A stretch of DNA of 64,000 bases from Palsa-744 sp963734815 (GTDB taxonomy: Bacteria; Actinomycetota; Thermoleophilia; Solirubrobacterales; Solirubrobacteraceae): contig CAVTIH010000002.1 of assembly GCA_963734815.1 (NCBI GenBank), positions 1,798,001 to 1,862,000 on the forward strand, written 5' to 3'. Of this stretch, positions 38,068-48,148 are shown one piece after another (positions within the stretch are counted from its first letter, which is position 1; each line of letters opens with the position of its first letter). The notes below the pieces were generated by a model, which worked only from the letters and a program-made list of their open reading frames with translations, did no database searches and was not told the origin of the DNA. The translations under genes were made by a program, and so were the position numbers.

Positions 38068-40044
38068 ATGAAGGAGGTTTTGGAGGCGATCGAGGTCGCG
38101 CGCCGGGGGCTTGAGGGTCGCCCGGGCGATGCGCTGGCGTGCGCTCGTGCGCGTGGCGTGTTGAGCCAGGCGCGGGAGCTGTGGGGGGCGCTCGACATGG
38201 AGCAGCGCGCAATGCTGGGCGGCGTGGCGGCTCAGCTCAGGGAGCTGGTGGACGCGCAGTCTCGGGACACCGTCCCGCTGCCGGCCCCGGAGGAGCTGCT
38301 GAGGCGCTTTGGCCTGCGGTCGTTCCGCGCGGGTCAGCGCGAGGCGGTGGCGGCGGCGCTCGAGGGACGGGACTGCCTGGTGGTGATGCCGACGGGGGCG
38401 GGGAAGTCGTTGTGTTATCAGCTGCCGGCGCTGGCGGGGAGGGGCTTGGTGGTGGTGGTGAGCCCGTTGATCGCGTTGATGAACGACCAGTGGAAGCGGT
38501 TGGAGGAGACGGGCGTGAAGGCGGTGATGCTGGCGTCGGGGATGGAGGAGGGCCACAACGCGCGGGCGCTGCTGGATATCGAGTCGGGTTGGGCGCAGCT
38601 GGTGCTGGCGGCCCCGGAGCGCTTCGCTTCGCGCGCGTTCAGGGAGGTGCTGGGGACACGCAAGGTGGGGCTGTTCGTGGTCGACGAGGCGCACTGCGTG
38701 GCGGAGTGGGGTCACGATTTCCGCCCTGACTACCTGCGCCTGCATGGCGCGATCGCGGCGCTGGGTCGCCCGGCGGTGATGGCGGCGACGGCGACGGCGA
38801 CGCCGCGGGTGGCGGCGGAGATCGCGTCGAGGCTGGGGCTGCGGGAGTGGGTGTCGGTGAGCTCGGGCTTCGATCGCCCCAACCTTGCGTTCGACGTGGT
38901 GAGAGTCGAAGGCAAGGGCGCGGTGGCGCGCAAGCGTGCGGCGCTGCTGCATGCCCTGGAGCGCGCTGAGGCACGCCCGGCGATCGTGTATTGCGGGACG
39001 CGTAAGGACACCGAGGAGGTGGCGGAGCTGATCGCGGGCAATGGCATTGCCACGGTTGCCTACCATGCCGGTCTCTCCCCGGTGCAGCGTCGCAGGGCGC
39101 AGGAGGCGTTCATGGCTGGCAGGGCGGAGGTGGTGGTGGCGACCAACGCGTTCGGGATGGGGGTGGACAAGGCGGATGTGCGCACGGTGGCGCATTGGGC
39201 GATCCCGACGAGCCTGGAGGCCTACTACCAGGAGGCGGGCCGCGGCGGGCGCGACGGGAAGCCCGCGCGGGCGCTGTTGCTGGCTTCGCGGATGGATCTT
39301 GGCCGGCTGATCCGTTTCAACACCGAGCGCCAGAGCAGCGTGGAGGATGTGCGCGCGTATGTCAACCGCCTGAGTCGTCGCGCGCGGGAGGGGATCGTGG
39401 AGATCGCGCCCGGGGAGCTGGACGACAGCGAGCGGGTGTTGCTCTCGATCGCCGAGCGCGCGGGCGCCGTGGAGCTGCAGCCGGGTATGCGCGGGGTGTT
39501 GCGGGTGCGGCTCACCGGCCGGCTGGATGGCGGCGCGGCGTATGGTGCGATCAAGGCCGCGAAGGACCGCGGGTGGGAGTCATACCGTGCGATCGAGCGG
39601 TTCATCGCCAACGCTAGCGAGTGTCGCCGCCGGCAGATCCTCGAGCACTTCGGTGACGCCCAGGAAAGGGCGCGCGAGGGCCGTCGCTGTTGCAGCGTGT
39701 GCGACCCCGACCCGGAGTTCGAACGGGCACTGGCCGCCGGCGCTGGGCGGCCCGGGCAGGCGGGCGCCGGTGGCGAGACCGGGCGCGCGGAGCGCAACGG
39801 CTCCGTGACGATCGCCGCGCCAGATGTGCCGGTCGACGAGGGGCATTACGAGAAGCTCAGAGAGTGGCGTTTTGGTCGCGCGGATGGCAAGCCGGCGTTC
39901 ACGGTGGCGGCGAACAGGGTGCTGGAGGAGATCCTGCGCAGGCGCCCGCAGAGTGCCGAGGAGCTGGTTGAGGTCCGTGGGATCGGCGCCGCGTTCTGCG
40001 AAAAGCACGGCGAGTCGCTGCTGGAAACACTGAGCGAGATCTAA
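38068..40044 (+). CDS. recQ: RecQ-family ATP-dependent DNA helicase (intact copy)
   Basis: 658 residues from ATG 38068. An N-terminal ~75-residue helical extension precedes the helicase core: FRAGQREAVAAAL (motif 0), MPTGAGKSLCYQLP (Walker A), VVSPLIALMNDQ (Ia), VVDEAHCVAEWGHDFRP (DEAH with RecQ aromatic loop), MAATATATPRV (III), YHAGLSP and ATNAFGMGVDKADVR (V), and YYQEAGRGGRDG (VI). A RecQ-Ct-like Zn region (CRRRQIL...RRCCSVCDPD) and an HRDC-like C-terminus (ADGKPAFTVAANRVLEEILRRRP) follow. It unwinds recombination and repair intermediates. It is GC-rich like the core genome, unlike the surrounding secreted-protein genes. Two defective copies occupy the same position in units 1 and 3. Confidence 0.93.
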   Translation: MKEVLEAIEVARRGLEGRPGDALACARARGVLSQARELWGALDMEQRAMLGGVAAQLRELVDAQSRDTVPLPAPEELLRRFGLRSFRAGQREAVAAALEGRDCLVVMPTGAGKSLCYQLPALAGRGLVVVVSPLIALMNDQWKRLEETGVKAVMLASGMEEGHNARALLDIESGWAQLVLAAPERFASRAFREVLGTRKVGLFVVDEAHCVAEWGHDFRPDYLRLHGAIAALGRPAVMAATATATPRVAAEIASRLGLREWVSVSSGFDRPNLAFDVVRVEGKGAVARKRAALLHALERAEARPAIVYCGTRKDTEEVAELIAGNGIATVAYHAGLSPVQRRRAQEAFMAGRAEVVVATNAFGMGVDKADVRTVAHWAIPTSLEAYYQEAGRGGRDGKPARALLLASRMDLGRLIRFNTERQSSVEDVRAYVNRLSRRAREGIVEIAPGELDDSERVLLSIAERAGAVELQPGMRGVLRVRLTGRLDGGAAYGAIKAAKDRGWESYRAIERFIANASECRRRQILEHFGDAQERAREGRRCCSVCDPDPEFERALAAGAGRPGQAGAGGETGRAERNGSVTIAAPDVPVDEGHYEKLREWRFGRADGKPAFTVAANRVLEEILRRRPQSAEELVEVRGIGAAFCEKHGESLLETLSEI

Positions 40045-40116
40045 ATCGCAGGCTTCAGGGCGCAATCTTCCCGCAAATAGCGAGCTTTCCGAGTCTGATC
40101 TGTCGTGATCAGTAAG

Positions 40117-40175
40117 AAGATCGGATATGGGCCGGGCATCAGGCCTTGACATGGTCCGGCCATATGAACTAGCAT
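40117..40175 (+). promoter_or_regulatory. Degenerate operator plus promoter, copy 3
   Basis: AAGATCGGATATGGGCC (from 40117) is a decayed version of the palindrome. TTGACA (40146-40151), an 18-nt spacer and TAGCAT (40170-40175) are intact. It sits after recQ and ~290 nt before A2. Confidence 0.6.
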
Positions 40176-40258
40176 TGACATATGGTCAGGGGTCGCAAGT
40201 TGCTCGTCCAGCAGCGCTCGTGGGGGGCTCCCTGCGATGCTCCCGGGCCACAGGCTTT

Positions 40259-40465
40259 CTCTGGCAGGTCCGTCCGGATGCAAGGGCGGGTCCCCGGGGC
40301 CTCGAATGGACAAGCGTCGTCGCGGTTCGGCGAAGCGGGCCTTCAGAGGCCAAACCAATCCTCTGCGTGCCAGAGCAGGGAGCAGAGACAAACAGGCCCC
40401 AGGACGCCTCTAACGGAAAATGAAGAGCGCCCCAGGGCCAGGAACGACAAAAAGGAGCATATCAA
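40259..40465 (+). promoter_or_regulatory. Conserved structured leader of family A, copy 2
   Basis: It has the same helices as copy 1: CTCTGGCA...TGCCAGAG closing stem, CAGAGG/CCTCTG hairpin, GGCCC/GGGCC element and AAGGAG before the ATG. The inner TCGTCGCGGTTCGGCGA hairpin has a G-U in place of a G-C pair, so pairing is preserved. Confidence 0.7.
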
Positions 40466-41257
40466 ATGCAGTCAAGTCGAGTACGACTCATGCTAGTCGC
40501 GCTGCTCGGTGTATTCGCGTTCGGTGCTGTCGCCGCGGCGGCCGCGCAGGCCGAAGAAGCGCCGTTCTGGTCTATCGCAGGTACAAGGCTCGCAGCGGGC
40601 CAAACCCACTACATCACCGCAAAAACATACAACGTCACAGGCAATACAGAAGGGTTCACGCTTACGTCCGAAACGGGGCAGGTCGTCCACTGCTCGACGA
40701 TAAAACTCAAGGAAGGCGTGCTCTTAGGCTCGAATATTGGTAACCCTGGTACGAACGATGAGGTAATCGAATTCTCCGGGGGATGTTCTGTACTAAACAA
40801 TGGGACCAGCTGTAAGCCCAAGGAACCGATTGTGACGAACCCTGTCAAATCGGAGTTGGTGGAGTCAGAAAAAAGCGCGACCGCAGCACTCTTAGTGGAG
40901 TTCTTCACCACATCAGGCCCATTCGTTACACTAGAATTCGAAGGAACGGCTTGCATAGCAAAAAGCACTGCGGTGTCCGGTAAGGTGGCTGGTGAAGTAC
41001 GGGAAGACCCGAACAATGGGACACTTGGGGCAGTAGTCAAATTACCAAATGAAAAAATCGAAAAGAAATCCTGGCTGCTCAACTTCCCGACCACTCGGAT
41101 CGCACACGTCTGGTTAATCAAAAATGAAATTGGCGAAGAAACAAAAATCGAACTGGTTAGTTTCTCGGAAAGGTCAACGCTGTCGGGCACAGCATTAATA
41201 TTACTGGCAAATGCTAAAAAAGAAACCGAAGAAACGCTTTGGAGCCCGTTACCATAA
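40466..41257 (+). CDS. Family A secreted protein A2
   Basis: 263 residues. It has the same signal peptide and four Cys (VHCS, GGCS, TSCK, TACI) as A1 and an invariant C-terminal block. Differences cluster in the middle (SIAGTRLAAGQ, VLNNGTSCKPKEP, LEFEGTACIAKST). It follows the intact recQ and promoter copy 3. The function is unknown. Confidence 0.85.
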   Translation: MQSSRVRLMLVALLGVFAFGAVAAAAAQAEEAPFWSIAGTRLAAGQTHYITAKTYNVTGNTEGFTLTSETGQVVHCSTIKLKEGVLLGSNIGNPGTNDEVIEFSGGCSVLNNGTSCKPKEPIVTNPVKSELVESEKSATAALLVEFFTTSGPFVTLEFEGTACIAKSTAVSGKVAGEVREDPNNGTLGAVVKLPNEKIEKKSWLLNFPTTRIAHVWLIKNEIGEETKIELVSFSERSTLSGTALILLANAKKETEETLWSPLP

Positions 41258-41283
41258 GCTGGAGTTGATCTGAAGATGGAATG

Positions 41284-41327
41284 CGCGGGGCCTAGGCGCC
41301 TGCTTGGGCCTCGCGTATCGTTGTTTT
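41284..41327 (+). terminator. Intrinsic terminator after A2
   Basis: CGCGGGGCC (41284-41292) pairs with GGCCTCGCG (41307-41315) with one mismatch, then TTTT at 41324-41327. Confidence 0.75.
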
Positions 41328-41352
41328 ACTGGGGATGGGTGTGTTGCCGCAA

Positions 41353-43800
41353 ATGAATTTGGAGAGGAGTTGGGTAAGAGTGTCGAGGCTGTTGGGTTTC
41401 CTGTCTGTTTGGGGTTCGTGCATGTGTCGTGGGTCGGTGTTGGCGTTCACGCTGTCGGCGTGTTGGGGTGGGTTGGTAGCGGGGCAGGCGTGGGCGGGGG
41501 AAGCGTCGTGTTCCAATGAACAGCTTCGCGCCGAGCAGCCTTTCGGGTCGGCTCTCCCGGATTGTCGTGCGTATGAGATGGTCTCGCCGCTGGAAAAGAA
41601 CAGTGGTGGGGCATCATTTGTTGACAGTCGTGCGTCGGTATCCGGTGAAGCGCTAGCGTATTTTTCTCCGGGGGGTTTTGCTGCCCCGAAGTCGGCGCTT
41701 TTGGAAGGTCGGTATGTCTCTCGGCGTGGTGTGGGTGGCTGGTCGACTCAAAATGTTTCGCCGCCTTATACCGATTATCGGGCGATCGCGCTTCACAATC
41801 CTCCGTTTGGCCAGTCGTTGTTTGCGCCGGATCTCTCGAGCGGGATCTTGACGAGCCTATACACCCCCCTGGTGGGCGGGCAGGCCGCGGGGTACGTCAA
41901 TATCTATGTGGCGGACACAGAAGACGGCTCCTACCAGCCTGTGACAGTTGATCCGCCCGAAGCGGAATATAAGCCATTTGCGGAGGGGTCGTTTGATGAA
42001 GGGCCGCAACCCGAGGGGGCCTCGACGGATCTCGGTCGTGTTGTCTTTCAGCAGCGCGCGAGCCTGTGTTGTGACGCGTCACCTGGACGTGGGCATGTGT
42101 ATGAGTGGGAAGACGGTAGGTTGAGCTTGGTGGATGTTGCGCCCGAAAAAGGCGGGAAGTTCGAAGCCCAAGACAACGTTGGATCGACCCCTGATTTTGA
42201 TGAGCCCGCTGTTTTTGGGGATCCGTGGCGTGCGGTGTCTGCGGATGGCTCGCGGGTGTTCTTCACCGCTGGACAAGAAAGGGAAATCTTTGGGCAGTTG
42301 TATGTGCGTGAGAATCCGACTAGTGCTGTCGATGGTTGTGGGGTGTCTGGGGGTGCGTGTACGGTGGAGGTGTCGGCGTCGCAGAGGAGTGCTCCTGATC
42401 CCAATGGTCCTAGGCCGGCGTTCTACCGTGATGCGAGCGTTAGTGGTTCGCAGGTGTTCTTTACGAGTAGGGCGGAGTTGACGGACGACGCGGATACCGG
42501 TTCGGATGATAACGCGGCGAATCTGTACGATTACGATCTTGAAACGGGTGTCTTGACTGATCTTTCGGTTGTTACGGAAATGGAGAAGGTGGAAGATCCT
42601 GACGGTGCTGCGGTGCTTGGGCTGGTGACCGCGAGTGAAGATGGCTCGTATGTTTACTTTGTTGCTAATGGGGTGCTCGCCGGGGGCGCAAAGGAGGGAA
42701 ATTGCAGGGTTGACTATGGTGAAGGAGTAGTTGCGGGTGGGCGTGCGTGTGGCTTGTATGTAGTGCATGATGGTGTTGGCGGGTGGGAACCGCCGAGGTT
42801 CATCGCTACACTTGCCGGCAGTAACCTTCACCAGTTTGCGCAGGAAAATGGGAATGGTGATGAAGCCGACTGGGTGGGCTACGAAGAATATTATGAGGAT
42901 TATGGTCCGGGGCGGCATACGGCGCGGGTGTCGGGGGATGGTACTTTGTTGGTTTTTCAGTCGGAATTGGGTTTGACGGGTTATGATAGTGAAGCGGCGG
43001 AAGTGGGGGAGTGTGGTGAAACGGGGAGGTGCCGGGAGGTGTATTTGTTTGATGCGGTGACGGGGAAGCTTGTGTGTGTGTCGTGTGATCCTCCGAGCCC
43101 TGGGAACCCGTTGGGTGCGCGGCCGGTTGGGTCGGCCGAGCTTGGTGGCCACGAAGTAGAGGATGGGAGTTTTACGCAGGTTGAACCTTTTTATCTTCCG
43201 GAGAATTTGTCTGATGGTGGTGGCCGCTTGTTTTTTCAGAGTCCGGATCCGCTTGTGTCGTCTGATAGTAATGGTCGTTTGGATGTGTATGAGTGGGAGT
43301 TGCCGGGTGTGGGGTCGTGTACGTCATCATCCCCGAGTTTTAGTGGAAAGAGTGGTGGGTGTGTGTTCCCGGTGTCTGACGGGGCGGGCTCGGGCGAATC
43401 GCGGTTTATGGACGCGAGCCCTGATGGGGATGATGTGTTCATCTGGACAGCGGATCAGCTGGTGCCTTCGGATACCGATTCTCGTGCGGATGTGTATGAT
43501 GTGAGGGTTGGTGGTGGTTTTCCGGTGTCTGTGTCCCCGGTGGTTTGTGCGAATGCGGATTCGTGTAAACCGCCGGTTTCGTTGCAGCCGGGGGTGTTTG
43601 GGGCGCCGGCGAGCGCGACGTTCTCCGGCCCCGGCAATCCCGCGGCTCCGTCCTCGGCGGTGGTCGAACCGCCAAAGAGCACGGTCAAGTGTAAGGGACC
43701 GAAGAAGCTCGCTCACGGGAAATGCGTAAAGCCCAGGAAGAGAACGAAGAAGGCTAAAAAGGCGAGAAGGGCTGGTAGTGATCGTGGGGTGCGGCGATGA
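41353..43800 (+). CDS. Family B secreted beta-propeller-like protein B2
   Basis: 815 residues from ATG 41353; like B1, GTG 41374 behind GGAGAGGAG is an alternative. It keeps the blades and the Cys/Lys tail. Relative to B1 a short loop is replaced: FFTAGQEREIFGQL instead of a longer Ala/Gly/Thr-rich segment. The last ~220 residues are almost identical to B1 because they fall in the 4.5-kb repeat. The stop overlaps the C2 ATG. Confidence 0.82.
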   Translation: MNLERSWVRVSRLLGFLSVWGSCMCRGSVLAFTLSACWGGLVAGQAWAGEASCSNEQLRAEQPFGSALPDCRAYEMVSPLEKNSGGASFVDSRASVSGEALAYFSPGGFAAPKSALLEGRYVSRRGVGGWSTQNVSPPYTDYRAIALHNPPFGQSLFAPDLSSGILTSLYTPLVGGQAAGYVNIYVADTEDGSYQPVTVDPPEAEYKPFAEGSFDEGPQPEGASTDLGRVVFQQRASLCCDASPGRGHVYEWEDGRLSLVDVAPEKGGKFEAQDNVGSTPDFDEPAVFGDPWRAVSADGSRVFFTAGQEREIFGQLYVRENPTSAVDGCGVSGGACTVEVSASQRSAPDPNGPRPAFYRDASVSGSQVFFTSRAELTDDADTGSDDNAANLYDYDLETGVLTDLSVVTEMEKVEDPDGAAVLGLVTASEDGSYVYFVANGVLAGGAKEGNCRVDYGEGVVAGGRACGLYVVHDGVGGWEPPRFIATLAGSNLHQFAQENGNGDEADWVGYEEYYEDYGPGRHTARVSGDGTLLVFQSELGLTGYDSEAAEVGECGETGRCREVYLFDAVTGKLVCVSCDPPSPGNPLGARPVGSAELGGHEVEDGSFTQVEPFYLPENLSDGGGRLFFQSPDPLVSSDSNGRLDVYEWELPGVGSCTSSSPSFSGKSGGCVFPVSDGAGSGESRFMDASPDGDDVFIWTADQLVPSDTDSRADVYDVRVGGGFPVSVSPVVCANADSCKPPVSLQPGVFGAPASATFSGPGNPAAPSSAVVEPPKSTVKCKGPKKLAHGKCVKPRKRTKKAKKARRAGSDRGVRR

Positions 43801-46800
43801 GGGGCTCTATGAGAAGCTGTGTGTCGCAAGTGGCGGGCGGTGTGTGGCGTAGTGTGGTTCTCGCTCCGGTTTTGGCTGTTGTGGTTTTGGTTGTTTGTGT
43901 TGTGCCGGCGTTGGGTGCTGGGTTTGGGTTGCGGGGTTTTGAAATGGCGGTTGTGAACGGGGATGGGTCGCAGGATGTGCAGGCTGGCTCTCATCCTTAT
44001 GCGCTTGCGATGAGTTTTTCTTTGGATGAATCGGAAGAGCTGGGGGGGTCGGGGGTATTCGTGCCTGTGGATGGGGGGTTGAAGGATGTTCAGTTGCAGC
44101 TGCCGCCGGGGTTTGTCGGGAACCCTAATGCTGTGCCGAGGTGTTCTTATCATGATTTTCTCGCTAAAGCGTGCCCGAATGATACGGCGGTTGGTGAGGC
44201 GACGACGGGGCTTGGTGAAACTACTGGTTATGTGAGTCCGCGGACGCATAGGCTCGTAGACGAGATTAACTATATTACTAACCCGGTGTATAATGTTGAA
44301 CCGCCGGGGGGCGTCCCGGATGAGCTTGGTATTCTCGCGAAGGGGTTTTATCCGGTGCTTGTGGATGCGTCGGTTCGTACGGGTGGTGATTATGGGATCA
44401 CGGCGGGCTCTAGTAATATCACCGAGGCGATCGTGATTGTTAGTGTGAAGTTGACTGTTTGGGGGGTGCCGGGGGATCCGAGTCATGATGCGGTTCGTGG
44501 GAAATGTCTCGGTGAAGCCGAAAGTAGCCGCGAACAGGCAGAAGACGGGTCGCCTCATAATGAAGAAAAGTCGGAATGCCCTGACCCGGAGTTGGAAGGT
44601 CCGGGTGCGTTGCCGGTGGAGCCGTTCTTGACGAACCCGACGTCTTGTGGGGGGGCGCGCGAAGCGGAGCTGAGCGTTGATGGTTGGAATGAACCGGGGG
44701 ATTTCGTGACTGGTGAAAACATAGTCTCGATGGTGGCGGCGTTGCCGCCGTTGACGGGTTGCGAAAAGCTTAATTTCAGCCCGTCGCTTACGGTCGCGCC
44801 GGATGGGGTGGCGGGGAGCACACCGACGGGGTTGAACGTGGATGTGCATGTGCCGCAGGAATCGACGACGAATCCTGTGGGGTTGGGGGAGGCCGATATG
44901 AGGGATACGACGGTGACGTTGCCGGAAGGGGTTCAGGTCAGTCCGAGTGCGGCGGATGGGTTGCAGGCGTGTCCGTTGCTTCACGGTAGGGAACCGGTGA
45001 AAGAAGAGCGCGAACGGGAAGGTAGCGAAGTGGGGGTCGATCTCGAATCGGGTGCGCGGGCTGATTGCCCGGACGCTTCGAAGCTGGCCACTGTGAGGGT
45101 CAGGACACCGTTGTTGGAAGGCGAACTGGAAGGCTCGATGTATTTGGCGGCGCCGCAGAACTTCGTGGGCGCGTTGGAAAACCCGTTCGGTAGTTTGATC
45201 GCGATGTATCTCGTGGTCGAAGAACCGAAGAGTGGTGTGCTGGTCAAGCTCGCGGGACGGGTAGCCGTGAACCCGCAGACGGGCCAGTTGACGGCAACGT
45301 TTGAAAATATTCCGCAGTTCCCCGTCAGCGAAGTAAAACTCGAATTCTTCGGGACGGATAGGGCGCCGCTGGCGACCCCGGCGTTGTGTGGGACGTACAC
45401 GACGACGACAGCGTTCACGCCGTGGTCGGCCGCGGAACCCTCGAGCCCGTCTGAAATCGCTAACCCGTCTTCGAGCTTTCAGATCATGTCGGGTCCAGCG
45501 GGGGCGTCGTGTGTGGACCCGTTGGGGTTCGCGCCGTCGCTGACGGGGGGCTCGACGAACATTCAGGCGGCGGCGTTCAGCGCGTTGACGACGACGATCA
45601 GCCGCGAAGATGGCCAGCAGGATATTCAGACGGTGCAGCTGCATTTCCCCGCGGGCGTGTCGGGGATCCTCACGGGCGTGAAGCTCTGTCCCGAAGCGCA
45701 GGCAAACGCGGGGACGTGCGGCGCGGAAAGCTTGATCGGGGAAACGATCGTCAGCGTCGGCCTCGGGAATGACCCATATACCGTGGCCGGTGGGAAGGTC
45801 TACATCACCGAAAAATACGAGGGTGCCCCGTTCGGCCTGTCGATCGTGAACCCGGCGAAGGCTGGCCCCTTCGTGCTGCAGGAAGGACGACCGGTCGTGG
45901 TCCGCGGCAAGCTTGAACTGGACCGGCATACGACCGCGCTTACGTTCACGAGTAACACCGAAAGCGAGGGGTACGCGATCCCGAGCATCATCGATGGTAT
46001 CCCGTTGCAGATCAAGCACGTCTACGTAACGATCAACCGACCCGGGTTCACGTTCAACCCGACCAGCTGCAACAAAACACAGATAACCGGCAGCATCACC
46101 AGCGCCACTGGCGCCAACGCACCAGTCTCGGTGCCCTACCAGGTCACCGACTGTGCGGCGTTGGGGTTCGCACCGAAATTCAAGGTGTCGAGCGCCGCGA
46201 AGACGAGCCGCACGGACGGGGCGAGCCTGAACGTGAAGCTGGCCTACCCCACAGCCCCGTTCGGGAGCCAGGCGAACATCGCGAAGGTCGCGGTGAACCT
46301 ACCCAAACAGCTCCCGTCGCGGTTGAAGACGCTGCAGAAAGCGTGCACCGCCGCACAGTTCGAAGCCGACCCTGCTGGTTGCCCGCCGGCGTCGATCGTG
46401 GGGCACGCGAAGGCCATCACACCGCTGCTGCCAGTCCCCCTGGAAGGCCCGGCGTATTTCGTCAGCTACGGCGGCGAAGCGTTCCCGAGCCTAATCATCG
46501 TCCTGCAGGGCTACGGTGTCACGGTCGACCTAGTCGGTACCACGTTCATCAACAAGCATAACGTGACGAGCAGCACATTCAAGACGGTCCCCGACCAGCC
46601 GGTCACCGCGTTCGAACTGAACTTGCCGGAGGGCCCGTACTCCGCGCTCACAACCGAAGAAAAAACTAGTCTCTGCAAGTCAAAACTGGTGATGCCTACC
46701 GTTTTCGTCGCGCAGAACGGCACGGAACGACACCAGAACACAAAGATCGCCGTGACGGGCTGCCCCAAAAAGAAAACCAAGCTTACCCGGAAAACCAAAC

Positions 46801-47674
46801 CAACGAACAAAACCAGCAAGGGCAGCAAGAAGCGCAAGTAAGTAGCACAAATCGGCCCGTCGGCCGTGCGCGGACGGGCACCAGTGATTTCGAAAGGAAG
46901 GAAGTAAATGCGAAATCGCATTCGTAGCACGCTATTGGTATCGGTCGCGCTCGCAGCGACCCTCTCCGCGATCGGCGTCTCCTCCGCGGCAGCCGCCCCA
47001 AAAGGCGAATACGCCGTATTCGCGCAATGCCCAGTAGCTAATGAAGAAGTATCCGGTTGTCTTGTGTCACGTTCTGAAAGTGGGCATATCACGATCGGTA
47101 CACAAGAAGTACCGATCGTCAAAACGCAGACGCTGCAGGGTGGCACCACCAATGTCGGAGGCGGCGTGAAAAAGATGGTAGGCGCGCTGAACGGCGAAAC
47201 GCTGACCAAAACCCCGCAGAAAGTCCCCGGTGGGATCACCGGCCTCGTGAAGTGCAACGAAATCAAAGGCGAAGGGTTCTGGGAAAAAGTCGAGCGCGGC
47301 ACATGCGAATTCTTCTTCGAAAACAAATACACCGGGGTGGAAGCCACAACCGAACTCGCAGCCCCCGCCAGCTCGGTGACGTTGGACTTGCTGCTCGCCG
47401 AGATCGAAACCGGGACCGCGCTCACACTACCGATCAAGGTCAAGCTGGAAAACCCGCTGCTCGGCAACGAATGCTACATCGGCTCCAACGCAAACCCGAT
47501 CACGCTGCACCTCACAACCGGAACATCGGGCTCCCTCAAAGGCAAATTCGGTGAACCCGAATCAAAGGCCGAAGGTGGCATCCTCGCAGTCAAAAACAAC
47601 ACACTCGTCGACAGCACATTCTCGGCACCAGCAGCAACCGGCTGCGGAGAATTCTTCTCGTTCCTGATCGACCC
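43172..47674 (+). repeat. 4.5-kb near-identical repeat, copy in unit 2 (matches 32127-36629)
   Basis: Offset 11045 from the unit 1 copy. It covers the end of B2, all of C2 and nearly all of D2. Confidence 0.85.
43797..46841 (+). CDS. Family C secreted 1014-aa protein C2
   Basis: 1014 residues, apparently identical in sequence to C1 (32752), with the same ATGA overlap with the B gene, signal peptide, four modules and Lys-rich tail. Identity of two 3-kb genes 11 kb apart points to very recent duplication or active gene conversion; an assembly artefact is the mundane alternative. Confidence 0.82.
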   Translation: MRGSMRSCVSQVAGGVWRSVVLAPVLAVVVLVVCVVPALGAGFGLRGFEMAVVNGDGSQDVQAGSHPYALAMSFSLDESEELGGSGVFVPVDGGLKDVQLQLPPGFVGNPNAVPRCSYHDFLAKACPNDTAVGEATTGLGETTGYVSPRTHRLVDEINYITNPVYNVEPPGGVPDELGILAKGFYPVLVDASVRTGGDYGITAGSSNITEAIVIVSVKLTVWGVPGDPSHDAVRGKCLGEAESSREQAEDGSPHNEEKSECPDPELEGPGALPVEPFLTNPTSCGGAREAELSVDGWNEPGDFVTGENIVSMVAALPPLTGCEKLNFSPSLTVAPDGVAGSTPTGLNVDVHVPQESTTNPVGLGEADMRDTTVTLPEGVQVSPSAADGLQACPLLHGREPVKEEREREGSEVGVDLESGARADCPDASKLATVRVRTPLLEGELEGSMYLAAPQNFVGALENPFGSLIAMYLVVEEPKSGVLVKLAGRVAVNPQTGQLTATFENIPQFPVSEVKLEFFGTDRAPLATPALCGTYTTTTAFTPWSAAEPSSPSEIANPSSSFQIMSGPAGASCVDPLGFAPSLTGGSTNIQAAAFSALTTTISREDGQQDIQTVQLHFPAGVSGILTGVKLCPEAQANAGTCGAESLIGETIVSVGLGNDPYTVAGGKVYITEKYEGAPFGLSIVNPAKAGPFVLQEGRPVVVRGKLELDRHTTALTFTSNTESEGYAIPSIIDGIPLQIKHVYVTINRPGFTFNPTSCNKTQITGSITSATGANAPVSVPYQVTDCAALGFAPKFKVSSAAKTSRTDGASLNVKLAYPTAPFGSQANIAKVAVNLPKQLPSRLKTLQKACTAAQFEADPAGCPPASIVGHAKAITPLLPVPLEGPAYFVSYGGEAFPSLIIVLQGYGVTVDLVGTTFINKHNVTSSTFKTVPDQPVTAFELNLPEGPYSALTTEEKTSLCKSKLVMPTVFVAQNGTERHQNTKIAVTGCPKKKTKLTRKTKPTNKTSKGSKKRK

Positions 47675-47780
47675 CATCATCAACTCAAAACTCGGGCTCC
47701 CCGCAACATCAGGAAACGCCGCCGTTCTCAACAACACAATCGAACTAGCCAACGCCGAACTCGTGAAAGAAAGCGAATAA
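46908..47780 (+). CDS. Family D secreted protein D2
   Basis: 290 residues, the same as D1 except near the C-terminus (IELANAELVKESE versus IEIANSELVKESE), where the 4.5-kb identity ends. It has the same signal peptide and six Cys. It is not followed by a second D gene; a class II upstream element and A3 come next. Confidence 0.82.
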   Translation: MRNRIRSTLLVSVALAATLSAIGVSSAAAAPKGEYAVFAQCPVANEEVSGCLVSRSESGHITIGTQEVPIVKTQTLQGGTTNVGGGVKKMVGALNGETLTKTPQKVPGGITGLVKCNEIKGEGFWEKVERGTCEFFFENKYTGVEATTELAAPASSVTLDLLLAEIETGTALTLPIKVKLENPLLGNECYIGSNANPITLHLTTGTSGSLKGKFGEPESKAEGGILAVKNNTLVDSTFSAPAATGCGEFFSFLIDPIINSKLGLPATSGNAAVLNNTIELANAELVKESE

Positions 47781-47843
47781 CAACAACCAGCAGCAAAATG
47801 CAGTAACCACTGCAGGACGTAGCACCCAAGAAAACCGACACAC

Positions 47844-47873
47844 GTGGGGCCCGCCGCCAACGACGGGCCCCAC
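47844..47873 (+). terminator. Hairpin after D2
   Basis: GTGGGGCCCG (47844-47853) pairs with CGGGCCCCAC (47864-47873), followed by a short pyrimidine run (CCCTTT). Confidence 0.65.
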
Positions 47874-47959
47874 ACCCTTTCCAGTGACCGGAGCGGTAAC
47901 CCCAGCATCGGCAAAAGCGTCGCTACGATGGCACACGATCTCCGCCGCCCGACCATCGT

Positions 47960-48148
47960 GGTGCGGATTGGTCAGAAACATCCCGGCCAACACGCTTCCC
48001 GTTGATCCGGCCACCACGAGATGCCCCAATCTGCGTAGATCAGGACGATTCGCTCATCTGGTACCCGCGGGGTGGCCTCCGTAACCCCGAGGGTGTCGCC
48101 AACCTCCTTGGGAGATCCTGCTAAACCATCATCATCATGACAAGCTTT
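47960..48148 (+). promoter_or_regulatory. Class II upstream element of family A (copy before A3)
   Basis: It carries the sequence landmarks shared with 58640-58828 and 61955-62133: GGTCAGAAACAT, an imperfect GGTACCC...GGGTGTC hairpin (around 48060-48095), CCTCCTTGGGAGATCCTG and CTAAACCATCATCATCATG just before the structured leader. The promoter inside it is not obvious. The stretch 47881-47959 holds no recognised feature. Confidence 0.55.

Noticed and set aside
40182..40496. 104-aa leader ORF (and equivalents at 28832, 50702, 59925) upstream of family A genes
   Set aside because: The frame is not preserved between leader copies (indels at 48149, 58829, 59937), so the conservation is better explained by RNA/DNA structure.
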